A DNA stretch of 32,249 nt from CAZHDI01 sp964531285. Lineage in GTDB: Bacteria; Pseudomonadota; Alphaproteobacteria; JAJFIK01. Shown one piece after another: positions 16,214-23,660 of this stretch (its first letter is position 1; the number at the start of each line of letters is the position of its first letter). Location of the stretch: NCBI GenBank assembly GCA_964531285.1, contig CAZHDI010000032.1, positions 1 to 32,249 of the forward strand, in the 5' to 3' direction. The notes beneath the pieces were generated by a model. That model ran no database searches, had not been told where the DNA came from, and saw nothing but the letters and a program-made list of their open reading frames with translations. The translations under genes and the position numbers were made by a program.

Positions 16214-18814
16214 ATGTCCAACCGCAATCACGTGCGTTTTCACCTGCTTACCGGCGTGTGTGCCGGTGTTCTGTCCGTCGGGTTGGCGGGGATTGCCGCC
16301 GCCAAGACGCCGATCGTCCAGCCCGGCGCGCCAGGGTCGGGCACCAAGACCCTCAGCGCCGATGAGGCGGTGCGCATCGCCGACACCCGCTTCACCCAGG
16401 ACGATGTCACCTTCATGCAGGATATGATCCCGCATCACCAGCAGGCCGTGGACATGGCCGCGCTGGTCGAGGAGCGCACCAACCGGGAGGAGATCATCGA
16501 TCTGGCCGGGCGCATCGACGCCACCCAGGCCGATGAGATCGCTTTCATGCAGGATTGGCTCCGCGAGCGCGGCCAAACCGTGCCGGACCCCAAAGCCGAT
16601 CACGCCATGCATACCGGTCATGACATGGCGGGGATGGCGACACCGGAACAAATGGCCGCCCTTGCCGCTGCGTCCGGCACTGCGTTCGACCGCTTGTTCC
16701 TGGAGCTGATGATCGAGCACCATAATGGGGCGGTCCGGATGGCCGAAGAGCTTCTGGAGAAACGCGGCTCCGCTTACGACCCCGTCCTGTTCGAATTCGT
16801 GAACGATGTGATCAACGATCAGACATCGGAAGTCGAACGGATGGACGCGCTGCTGGCCAGCCTGTCTGAAGATCCGCGCGCCGGATTGGCTGCGGGCTTC
16901 GATGATGCCGGTGAGGCCATTTGGAATCTCGACCGCTTGGCGACCCTGCCGAAACCGCCGGGCTTTTTCGATCCGCGCAATCCGTCCGGGCTGCCGCCTA
17001 TCAAGCCGCCCAGTGAAGATGACGTTGACGAAGGCGAAACCGGCGGGGACAAGACCGATGGGGCCGCACAGGCTGCCGACATGGCCGCGGATCATGGCGA
17101 TGACGGCGCCCATGGCGATCATGGAGCACCCGATACCAACGGGGCGCCGGCGGACACGCCCGATGGGCAAGCCGGTGACGCCGAGGCCCGCGAGGACGAT
17201 GGTCAGAGCAATGACGATACCGAGTGGGGGGAGCGCTCTCCGCTGCTGAGCTTCTCGAACACCGATATGGCCTTCTCCGGCGATGTCATGGTCGCGGGCA
17301 ATTATCACGGCTTTAATGTCTACAAACTCGACGATGAGGGCCTGCCCGAGCTTCACAGTTCCATCGTGTGTCCTGGCGGGCAGGGCGATGTGTCGATTGT
17401 CGGCGATCTTTTGATCATGTCGGTGGAGCAGACCCGGGCGCGCGTCGATTGCGGCCTTCAGGGCGTGCCCGAGGATATCAGCGACGAGCGGTTCCGGGGC
17501 CTGCGGATCTTCGACATCAGCAATCTGCGTCGGCCCGTGCAGGTCGGCCAGGTCCAGACCTGCCGGGGATCACACACCCATTCGGTGGTCTCGGGTCCCG
17601 GCGAGGACGGCACGATCATCGTCTATAATTCCGGCACGGCCTCGGTACGCGATGAAGAAGAACTGCCCGGATGCATCGGCAATATGCCGGGCGATGAACG
17701 CACGGCCTTGTTCCGTGTCGATGTGATCGAGATCCCGGTCGATGATCCGTCCAAGGCGCGTATTGTCGACAGCCCGGCGGTGTTTGCCGATCCCGAGAGC
17801 GGGCGCCTTGCGGGCCTGTGGCGCGGCGGCGACCATGGCGACGATACCCAGGATACCAACCGGACAGATCATTGCCATGATATTACGGTGTTCCCGTCCC
17901 TGAACATTGCGGCGGGCGCCTGTTCGGGCAACGGCATTCTGTTCGATATCACCGATCCGCGCGCGCCCAAGCGCATCCATGAGGTGGTGGACAAAGGCTT
18001 TGCCTATTGGCATTCCGCCACGTTCAACAATGACGGCACGAAAGTGATCTTCACGGATGAATGGGGCGGCGGTTCCCGTCCGCGCTGCCGGACCCACGAT
18101 TCGATGGAGTGGGGCGCCAATGCGCTCTACGATATCGTCGACGGCAAGCTGGTGTTCCGCAGCTACTACAAGATCCCGGCGCCGCAGGTGGAGCAGGAAA
18201 ACTGTGTGGCCCATAACGGCTCGATCATCCCCGTGCCGGGCCGCGATATCTTCGCGCAGGCTTGGTATCAGGGCGGCCTTTCGGTGAGCGACTTCACGGA
18301 CTCCGAGAACCCGGTCGAGATCGCTTATTTCGACCGCGGACCGATCCACGAGGAGCGCATGGTGCTCGGCGGTTATTGGTCGACCTATTGGTATGACGGC
18401 CGGATCTATGGCACGGAAATCGTCCGTGGTCTGGATGTCTTCGGGCTTACACCGAGCGATTTTCTTACCGAGAACGAGATCGAGGCCGCCAAGCTGGCCG
18501 ATCAGGGCGCCGTTTTCAATCCGCAGCAGCAGTTCCCGGTGACCTGGCCCGCTGTTCCGGTGGTGGCTCGTGCTTACATCGATCAGCTTCAACGCAGCGA
18601 AGCGCTGGATGAGGCCATGACTGAGCGTCTGACCGCGGCGCTGGACCGCGCGGACACGGTGCTTGAGCGCCGGCGCCCCCGGGATGCGGATCTGGCCGGC
18701 GAACTCGACACCCTTGCCGGCGATCTGAGCACGGACAGTGTCGATGCCCGCACCCAGGACCGGTTGACGGCGCTGGCGGCTACGTTGAGCGGCATGGCCG
18801 ACAAGATGCGCTAA
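16214..18814 (+). CDS. Exported DUF305-LVIVD beta-propeller fusion protein
   Basis: An 866-residue exported protein. Starting at the ATG at 16214 (after AGGGGG) gives a clean signal peptide (about 1-30, ending GIAAAKT); the open frame extends 29 codons upstream without one. Residues about 45-215 are a DUF305 ferritin-like helical domain with both signature pairs, MIPHHQQAVDMA (His74-His75) and MIEHHNGAVRMAEE (His169-His170), and a Met/His-rich loop HAMHTGHDMAGM. A long acidic, His-containing low-complexity linker (about 270-345) leads to a C-terminal beta-propeller with LVIVD-type repeats (MAFSGDVMVAGNYHGFNVY, RGLRIFDISNLRRPVQVG, GILFDITDPRAPKRIHEV, GGLSVSDFTDSENPVEIAYF). Several Cys are spread through the propeller. 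The last 80 residues are helical. DUF305 proteins are often linked with metal (copper) handling, so a periplasmic metal or redox role is plausible. No catalytic activity can be assigned. Confidence 0.85.
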   Translation: MSNRNHVRFHLLTGVCAGVLSVGLAGIAAAKTPIVQPGAPGSGTKTLSADEAVRIADTRFTQDDVTFMQDMIPHHQQAVDMAALVEERTNREEIIDLAGRIDATQADEIAFMQDWLRERGQTVPDPKADHAMHTGHDMAGMATPEQMAALAAASGTAFDRLFLELMIEHHNGAVRMAEELLEKRGSAYDPVLFEFVNDVINDQTSEVERMDALLASLSEDPRAGLAAGFDDAGEAIWNLDRLATLPKPPGFFDPRNPSGLPPIKPPSEDDVDEGETGGDKTDGAAQAADMAADHGDDGAHGDHGAPDTNGAPADTPDGQAGDAEAREDDGQSNDDTEWGERSPLLSFSNTDMAFSGDVMVAGNYHGFNVYKLDDEGLPELHSSIVCPGGQGDVSIVGDLLIMSVEQTRARVDCGLQGVPEDISDERFRGLRIFDISNLRRPVQVGQVQTCRGSHTHSVVSGPGEDGTIIVYNSGTASVRDEEELPGCIGNMPGDERTALFRVDVIEIPVDDPSKARIVDSPAVFADPESGRLAGLWRGGDHGDDTQDTNRTDHCHDITVFPSLNIAAGACSGNGILFDITDPRAPKRIHEVVDKGFAYWHSATFNNDGTKVIFTDEWGGGSRPRCRTHDSMEWGANALYDIVDGKLVFRSYYKIPAPQVEQENCVAHNGSIIPVPGRDIFAQAWYQGGLSVSDFTDSENPVEIAYFDRGPIHEERMVLGGYWSTYWYDGRIYGTEIVRGLDVFGLTPSDFLTENEIEAAKLADQGAVFNPQQQFPVTWPAVPVVARAYIDQLQRSEALDEAMTERLTAALDRADTVLERRRPRDADLAGELDTLAGDLSTDSVDARTQDRLTALAATLSGMADKMR

Positions 18815-18848
18815 GCGCCCTTTTGGAAAGCGGGCCGGCCAGGCACTC

Positions 18849-18874
18849 GGAAATGCGCCTTACAGAGCATTTCC
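18849..18874. repeat. 8-bp inverted repeat after the DUF305-LVIVD gene
   Basis: GGAAATGC (18849-18856) and GCATTTCC (18867-18874) are perfect arms around a 10-base loop, 34 bases past the stop codon. An A-run, not a T-run, follows on the plus strand, so it is not a classical terminator for the gene before it. It may act as a 3' stabilising hairpin. Confidence 0.4.
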
Positions 18875-18915
18875 AAAAAGCCTCCAAGGCATGTTGTGTC
18901 TTGAACGATCCGGCC

Positions 18916-18937
18916 GGGGCGGGCTTCGGCCTGCCCC
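18916..18937. terminator. GC-rich hairpin with TTCG loop between convergent genes
   Basis: GGGGCGGGC (18916-18924) pairs with GCCTGCCCC (18929-18937), nine pairs with one G-U, around a TTCG tetraloop. It sits between the ends of the DUF305-LVIVD gene and the membrane protein gene. The very stable stem and tetraloop suggest a bidirectional transcript end, though no T-run follows. Confidence 0.45.
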
Positions 18938-18960
18938 GATGCCTCAAGAGCGCGGCGGGT

Positions 18961-19422
18961 TCATTCCGTACGCGGTCTCAATGACCACAGAAGAAGGCCG
19001 GCGCCCGAGAAGCTGAGGACGGCCAGGAGAGCTGCGCCGGGCAGGCGGATTATCAATCGCGCGGCGCCATCCCCAAGCGCCGTGACGGTCCCGCCTCCTT
19101 GCAGGCTCTCGATCAGCGCATCGCCAAAGAGATAAGCCGCGCAGAACACGGCGAGGACCGCCATGGCGGTTTGGGCCCCGGCGCGGGCCGCCGCGCCCCG
19201 CTGACGCGGCCAGTGCCGGACACTGACATACCCGGCCAGACCGCCGCTGACGAGGGCAAGCGGCAGGGTCTCCCGCAGAATGCGCATGTCCAGACTGTCA
19301 CCACTGAGCAGCAAGGCGCCCATGGCCGTCACGCAGGCGGCGATGCCATACGCCAGTGCGCCCGCAAGCCGGGGCTGCCCGGTCGTGAGATGGGTCTGCG
19401 GTGTGGATGCCGGATCGGTCAT
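18961..19422 (-). CDS. Small four-helix membrane protein, unknown function
   Basis: I do not recognise the family. Starting at the ATG at 19422 (MTDPASTPQ) gives 153 residues; a TTG start 16 codons upstream is also open. Four hydrophobic segments are clear: LAGALAYGIAACVTAMGALL (about 20-40), LPLALVSGGLAGYVSV (about 52-68), TAMAVLAVFCAAYLFGDAL (about 86-105) and LPGAALLAVLSFSGAGLLLW (about 127-147). It is an inner-membrane protein with no enzymatic motif visible. It is divergent from the cytochrome c gene, with a 231-base shared region. The predicted frame has normal GC-rich codon use. Confidence 0.65.
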   Translation of the reverse strand: MTDPASTPQTHLTTGQPRLAGALAYGIAACVTAMGALLLSGDSLDMRILRETLPLALVSGGLAGYVSVRHWPRQRGAAARAGAQTAMAVLAVFCAAYLFGDALIESLQGGGTVTALGDGAARLIIRLPGAALLAVLSFSGAGLLLWSLRPRTE

Positions 19423-19470
19423 GCTGACGGATGTCCCGAAATGCTCTTTCGCAAGGCCCGATGATCTCAA

Positions 19471-19519
19471 GGCGGGCCCGTGCCGGCAAGCCCAATGCCG
19501 ATGGCGGGCCGGGCCCGCC
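19471..19519. repeat. 9-bp inverted repeat upstream of the cytochrome c gene
   Basis: GGCGGGCCC (19471-19479) and GGGCCCGCC (19511-19519) are perfect inverted arms. A further GGCGGGCC copy (19503-19510) abuts the right arm, so alternative hairpins are possible. It lies in the divergent intergenic region, between the membrane protein start and the cytochrome c start. It may be regulatory; GC-rich composition makes chance occurrence possible. Confidence 0.35.
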
Positions 19520-19653
19520 GGTAAAAAGCAAGCCCGGCCATCCCTCCCGGTATGATATGACAGTCATGCCGAGGGGCGGCCGCGGGGCAGCCGGACCGGT
19601 GGTCGATTGACCTCGTTCCGCATGCGAGACCCCCGAATGCAAAGGAGAGGACA

Positions 19654-20417
19654 ATGAAGGCATTACCGTATGGCGCGGGATTGGCATGCGCGCTCTTTGC
19701 GCTGGCTGCATGCCAGGACAACAGTCAGACATCGAGCGAACCGGCCGAGCAATCCCAGGCCGACGCCGCGCCGGCCGCCGCGCCGGCTGAACCGGATGTG
19801 ACGCAGACCACTGTTGACGAGCCGGNNNNNNNNNNNNNNNNNNNNNNNNNNNNNNNNNNNNNNNNNNNNNNNNNNNNNNNNNNNNNNNNNNNNNNNNNNN
19901 NNNNNNNNNNNNNNNNNNNNNNNNNGAGCCGGCGGTCGAGGAACCGGTGGTCGAAGAGCCGGCCGCCGACGCAGGCATGCCTGAGGCACCCGCCGGACCC
20001 GAAGCGCCCGAGACCGATCCCGCGGACGCGGCGCCTGAAGCGGCCGATGCCGAGGCCGGCGATGCCGGGACCCAGGTGGCCTCGGCGGCCGTCGGCTCGG
20101 CCGAGCGCGGCGAGCAGGTCTTCCGCGTGTGCATGGCCTGTCATGTGGTGCAGGAAGGCATGCACCGCGTCGGTCCGTCGCTTTACAACGTTGTGGGCCG
20201 GGCGGCGGCCTCGGCGGAAGGCTTCAACCGCTATTCGGCCGGTATGCGGAACTCGGGGATCGTCTGGACCGAGGAAACGCTCGATCCGTATCTGGAAAAT
20301 CCGCGCGCGGTGGTCCCGGGCGGCAGCATGGCCTTTGCCGGTCTCCAGAACCCGCAGCAGCGGGCCGATGTGATCGCCTATCTGCGGGCGAATTCGCCGG
20401 ACGCCCCGCCACTCTAA
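19654..20417 (+). CDS. Lipoprotein c-type cytochrome, interrupted by assembly gap
   Basis: An electron-carrier lipoprotein with one haem. The N-terminus has a signal peptide with lipobox LAAC (Cys20), giving a membrane-tethered protein. An Ala/Pro/Glu-rich low-complexity linker follows, within which lies the 100-N gap. After the gap the linker continues (EPAVEEPVVEEPA) and leads to a class I cytochrome c domain: haem motif CMACH (bases 20130-20144), VGPSLYNVVGR, and the probable axial Met in GGSMAFAGL, ending with the helix ADVIAYLRAN. The two halves are in different frames only because the gap length is nominal; the true gap length should be 2 modulo 3. The ribosome binding site AAAGGAGAGG is strong. 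It probably shuttles electrons on the outer face of the inner membrane, with unknown partners. Confidence 0.88.
19826..19925. other. Assembly gap (100 N) inside cytochrome c linker repeat
   Basis: Exactly 100 N. GAGCCGG ends the left flank (19819-19825) and begins the right flank (19926-19932), with a further copy shortly after. The break therefore sits in a short tandem repeat coding for Glu-Pro-Val/Ala units, a typical place for short-read assemblies to fail. The real length is unknown. Confidence 0.97.
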
Positions 20418-20433
20418 ACGTCAAATAGGAGCG

Positions 20434-20470
20434 GGCCGGTCATCATCGACGCGGGAGACGGTGACCGGCC
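20434..20470. terminator. Hairpin between convergent cytochrome c and DUF7282-like genes
   Basis: GGCCGGTCA (20434-20442) and TGACCGGCC (20462-20470) are perfect nine-base arms. The site is 16 bases after the cytochrome c stop and 19 bases from the end of the minus-strand gene. The position between convergent genes favours a shared transcript end, but no T-run is present. Confidence 0.5.
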
Positions 20471-20489
20471 GGCGATCCACGCTCATGGA

Positions 20490-20942
20490 TCAGGGCACGG
20501 CATAGGCGTGCCCGATCATCTTCGTGCCCTCGAAGACCGCGCGGTCTTCCACATGGGTATCGTCGACGAACACGAAGTCGAACTCGCCGTCCCCATCGAC
20601 ATCGCTGTGCAGCATCACAATGAACATGTCGCCGGAGGCCGGCGCGTAATCCATCGTGATTTCGACATTCTCGTTCTTCCCGTCACGGACGAAACTATGG
20701 CCGACATAAATGTCGCCATTCGGTTGGCCGTTCTCGAACGGGTGCATGACGAGCCAGCCGTCACCGTCGATCTGGACCTCCGGGACCGTGAGAACCGTGC
20801 CGTCCCGGGTCGCGTCCTCAAGCAGGATCCAGTTGTTCGCGCCGTTTCCCATGGTGATGGCGGGCTGGCTTTCCTCCGCGGCCCCGGGATGCGCGATCAG
20901 GCATCCGGACAGGACGAGGGCTGCGGCGAGTGTGTGTCTCAT
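20490..20942 (-). CDS. Small exported DUF7282-like protein
   Basis: I start it at the ATG at 20942, which follows GGGAGGAC, to give 150 residues; the frame is open 24 codons further. A signal peptide (about 1-22) ends at HPGAAEES. The mature part is a small beta-sandwich-like domain with VPEVQIDGDGWLVMHPFENG and DIYVGHSF, matching the pattern of DUF7282, and an acidic DVDGDGEFDF stretch that could bind a cation. It also contains FVFVDDTHVEDRAVFEGTKM near the end. The family's role is unknown; it is exported and often found with other envelope proteins. It converges with the cytochrome c gene and is divergent from the AraC-type regulator gene. Confidence 0.72.
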   Translation of the reverse strand: MRHTLAAALVLSGCLIAHPGAAEESQPAITMGNGANNWILLEDATRDGTVLTVPEVQIDGDGWLVMHPFENGQPNGDIYVGHSFVRDGKNENVEITMDYAPASGDMFIVMLHSDVDGDGEFDFVFVDDTHVEDRAVFEGTKMIGHAYAVP

Positions 20943-21315
20943 GATGTCCTCCCAACACTGTTCGTCTGATTGAAGCCCGGTCGAGTTTAGCCGGTTGCGA
21001 TGATCTGTCACCAAGACTTCTTGGCGGTGTCCGTTCCGTGTTCTGCCCGTTCTGCGGGCTGTCGGTTTGCACGCCCTGCCATCGACTGCGGCAACACCGC
21101 CTCTTTGATCCGTAGACTGCCTAAACAGAGGCCTCTCCGGGACAGCCGGGTCTGATGTGCCGCGTGGCGGTCGATCTTAGAGATCGGGCTCGAGGCGTGG
21201 GCCCGGGGGCGGACACAGCGCGCCATGGAGCAGGCATTTTGCGCCGCCGGTTGACGAATCGGCAAACTATGGCACATAGACCTTTGGCACATTGGTTTGC
21301 GAGAAGGCATTGGAC
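20943..21315. promoter_or_regulatory. Divergent intergenic region upstream of AraC-type gene
   Basis: 373 bases with no supported gene, between the DUF7282-like start and the AraC-type start. It contains TTGACG (21251-21256), which could be a -35 box with a poor -10 about 17 bases later (ACATAG). It also has a direct repeat TGGCACAT at 21270-21277 and 21285-21292, next to the regulator start, possibly sites for autoregulation. The promoter assignment is tentative. Confidence 0.35.
21270..21292 (+). repeat. Direct repeat TGGCACAT, 15-base period
   Basis: Two identical octamers at 21270-21277 and 21285-21292, immediately before the AraC-type start codon at 21316. AraC regulators often bind paired direct repeats, so this could be an operator. 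It is not experimentally supported here. Confidence 0.35.
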
Positions 21316-22353
21316 ATGGCGGCGGCGCCACAGCCCGGCGGAAGAACACCCAGAATTCTGGGCATCCTTGCTTCGACGACGGTCGCCTTTGCGCTGTCCA
21401 GAGGTCTCACGCTGGAGCGCATCGAAATGGCAACCGGACTGTCCGGTCTTGACATCGTCAATCCCGAGGCCCGTCTGCCGGACGATGTGCTGTTCAATCT
21501 ATGGCGCATGCTGATGGACCATGCGCCCGGCGCGCCCTTGTCTATCGAAATGGCGAAGGCCGCGCCGCTCTCTGCCCTTGGCGGCCTCGCCCATGGCGCC
21601 CAGTTTGCCGGCGATCTGCGCGCGGCACTCGGCCTGCTCATTGCCAACCGGTTCTTCATTGCCGACCGTCTGCATATGGAGTTGATCGAGCGGGAGGATG
21701 AGGCCGTTCTCATCACCGCTCATCCGAATGAGGCCATCGATGGGGGCCGCGCCTGCGAGGTCGGCGCCGGGCTGGTGCATCGGCTCGTGCGCGAGGTTCT
21801 GGGAATCGAGGATGGGTTGCGCCGGGTCGATTTCAAGTTCGCCAATGCCGGACCGAAGGAGGCGTATACCGCCTTTTTCGGCGTTCCGGTCCGGTTCAAT
21901 CAGCCGCATACGGCTGTTGTCTTTAACCGCGATGCGCTATCGCGGCCGGTGAGCCATGCCAATCTGGAGTTATTCTCTTTCGTCGAGACCTATTACGATC
22001 AAAAGATCCGGCAGTTGAAGACTCCGGCCTGTCCGGCGGAATTATCCCGTCTGCGGGAGGTGATCATCGAGAACGCATCCCGCGGCGATTTCGGTGTGGC
22101 TTCGGCGGCGGCCAGAGCCAATCTCAGCTTACGGTCGGCCCAGCGCCTGGCCCAGGACCACGGGATATCGTTACAAAAAATGATCGATGATGTCCGTATG
22201 GAGACGGCTAAGGAGATCTTGTTGGATCCGTCCGTGGATTTGCAGACTCTTGCCGCTCTCGTCGGATATTCCGACGACAGATCATTCCGGCGGGCCTTTA
22301 AGCGGTGGACGGGGGCCACGCCCTCGCAGTACCGCATGGGCCTTTCGCGCTGA
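21316..22353 (+). CDS. AraC-family transcription regulator (arabinose_bd/OruR-like type)
   Basis: A 345-residue cytosolic regulator. The ATG at 21316 follows GAGAAGG with good spacing; an in-frame TTG eight codons upstream is less likely. The N-terminal part (about 15-200) fits the Arabinose_bd-like ligand-binding domain (GLDIVNPEARLPDDVLFNLW, AYTAFFGVPVRFNQP). The C-terminus (about 245-345) carries two helix-turn-helix motifs: the first around LSLRSAQRLAQDHGISLQK, the second in LQTLAALVGYSDDRSFRRAF ending in GATPSQYR, the typical AraC signature. It lies 221 bases upstream of the RND adaptor and permease genes on the same strand, so it is probably their local regulator. The ligand is not known. 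Confidence 0.9.
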   Translation: MAAAPQPGGRTPRILGILASTTVAFALSRGLTLERIEMATGLSGLDIVNPEARLPDDVLFNLWRMLMDHAPGAPLSIEMAKAAPLSALGGLAHGAQFAGDLRAALGLLIANRFFIADRLHMELIEREDEAVLITAHPNEAIDGGRACEVGAGLVHRLVREVLGIEDGLRRVDFKFANAGPKEAYTAFFGVPVRFNQPHTAVVFNRDALSRPVSHANLELFSFVETYYDQKIRQLKTPACPAELSRLREVIIENASRGDFGVASAAARANLSLRSAQRLAQDHGISLQKMIDDVRMETAKEILLDPSVDLQTLAALVGYSDDRSFRRAFKRWTGATPSQYRMGLSR

Positions 22354-22402
22354 CGGCGGATTGCCAAGGCGCACCGTGCGGTCATCGGCCGGATTTGGCG
22401 CG

Positions 22403-22439
22403 ATCTGTCCGGTTTGTGACGCGAATTGCGGTATCTGTC
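22403..22439 (+). promoter_or_regulatory. Direct repeat ATCTGTC upstream of RND genes, candidate regulator site
   Basis: ATCTGTC occurs at 22403-22409 and 22433-22439 (30-base period), with a further TGTC at about 22447. It lies between the AraC-type gene and the RND adaptor gene, about 140-170 bases upstream of the adaptor start. Repeats on one face of the helix are usual for AraC-type proteins, so this is a candidate operator. Confidence 0.28.
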
Positions 22440-22574
22440 ATTGCAATGTCAAGGCTATGGTCAATCTTTAGGGCTACACGGCGACGAATTGAACCGATGA
22501 TCATGCCGCCCGATCCGGTTTTGTCTGACCAAGGCAAGCCAGGGCGGCATTTACCATGGAGCGGGAGCAGTCGG

Positions 22575-23660
22575 ATGCGCACGATCACCCATTTCAAAAG
22601 CGTGTTGCTCGGTGCAGCGCTGAGCCTCGGTCTGGCCGCCTGCTCGGATGACACGGCGGAGGTTGCGCCCGCGGGGCCGCGCCCGGCGAAAGTCACGACT
22701 GTCACGGAAGGCAGCAACATCCAGTCCGTCCGCCTGCCGCTCACCGTCGAAGCGTTGGAGACGACGGAGCTGTCGTTCCAGGTTGGCGGGCAGCTCCAGG
22801 CATTGGAGTTGACCGAGGGCCAGCCGGTCGAGGCGGGTCAACAGATTGCGCAACTCGATCAGCGGGATTTTCGAAGCGCCGTCGACAGCGCGCGCGCGAC
22901 ACTCGATAACGCCCAGATCGCCTTCGGACGTGCCGAGCAGCTCATCGTGAACGGCAATATCGCCCAAAGCGTCTATGACGAACGCCAGGCGAATGTCCGC
23001 GTCGCGCGCGCCAATCTCGAGACGGCTCAGAAGGCATTGAGCGATTCCACGCTGACCGCGCCGTTCGATGGCGTCGTGGCCGACATTTATGTCGAGGGTT
23101 TTCAGTCGGTCTCGCCTCAGCAGCCCATCGTAACCCTTCAAAGCGTCGGCCAGATGGAGGCGGTGGTTCAGATGCCGGCGTCCCTGTCGGTCAACGCTCA
23201 GCAGATTGAGCCGATTTCGACCACGGTCACGCTCGATGTGCGTCCGGATGTGGAGATCGACGCGACCTTGCGGGAAATTTCGCAGCGGTCCGATCCGAGC
23301 ACCCAGACCTATGCGGCCCGATTCGCCTTCACACCGCCGCCCGAGTTGAATGTCCTGCCCGGCATGACCGGCTTTCTGGATGGCAGGATCCGCATCCGCG
23401 GCGACGAGCGGTTTGCTGGCGGCGTGACCCTTCCAATCAATGCCATTATCGGGGAGGGCGAGGAGACGTTTGTTTTCGTCTTCGATCCGGAGACCCGATT
23501 GGTGTCCCGGCGCGAGGTGACCGTCGGCCGCGGCGTCGTCGGCGAAATGGTCCGGATCGAGTCGGGCCTCGCTGCGGGGGATCAGGTTGTCGTGTCCGGT
23601 GCCGCTTATCTGGTGGACGGCATGGAAATCGTTCCCATGGCGACCGACGGGGCTGAGTGA
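22575..23660 (+). CDS. RND efflux periplasmic adaptor lipoprotein
   Basis: A 361-residue membrane fusion protein of the RND/HlyD type that links the inner-membrane pump to an outer-membrane channel. The start ATG follows GGGAG; the open frame extends 90 codons upstream with no signal peptide. The N-terminus is a lipoprotein signal with lipobox LAAC (Cys23). The biotinyl-lipoyl-like and helical hairpin regions follow: ELSFQVGGQLQALELTEGQP (about 61-80), ARATLDNAQIAFGRAEQL, DSTLTAPFDGVVADIYVEGF (about 156-175), then a beta-barrel domain and the membrane-proximal VPMATDGAE tail. Its TGA overlaps the permease ATG by one base (TGATG), so the two are coupled. No TolC-type channel is present in the window. 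Confidence 0.92.
   Translation: MRTITHFKSVLLGAALSLGLAACSDDTAEVAPAGPRPAKVTTVTEGSNIQSVRLPLTVEALETTELSFQVGGQLQALELTEGQPVEAGQQIAQLDQRDFRSAVDSARATLDNAQIAFGRAEQLIVNGNIAQSVYDERQANVRVARANLETAQKALSDSTLTAPFDGVVADIYVEGFQSVSPQQPIVTLQSVGQMEAVVQMPASLSVNAQQIEPISTTVTLDVRPDVEIDATLREISQRSDPSTQTYAARFAFTPPPELNVLPGMTGFLDGRIRIRGDERFAGGVTLPINAIIGEGEETFVFVFDPETRLVSRREVTVGRGVVGEMVRIESGLAAGDQVVVSGAAYLVDGMEIVPMATDGAE

Noticed and set aside
16109..17356. 415-residue minus-strand open frame
   Set aside because: Antisense to the DUF305-LVIVD gene; no signal or domain.
19654..20373. Frameshifted or broken cytochrome c gene
   Set aside because: The apparent frame change lies exactly across 100 N of nominal length, so it says nothing about the real reading frame.
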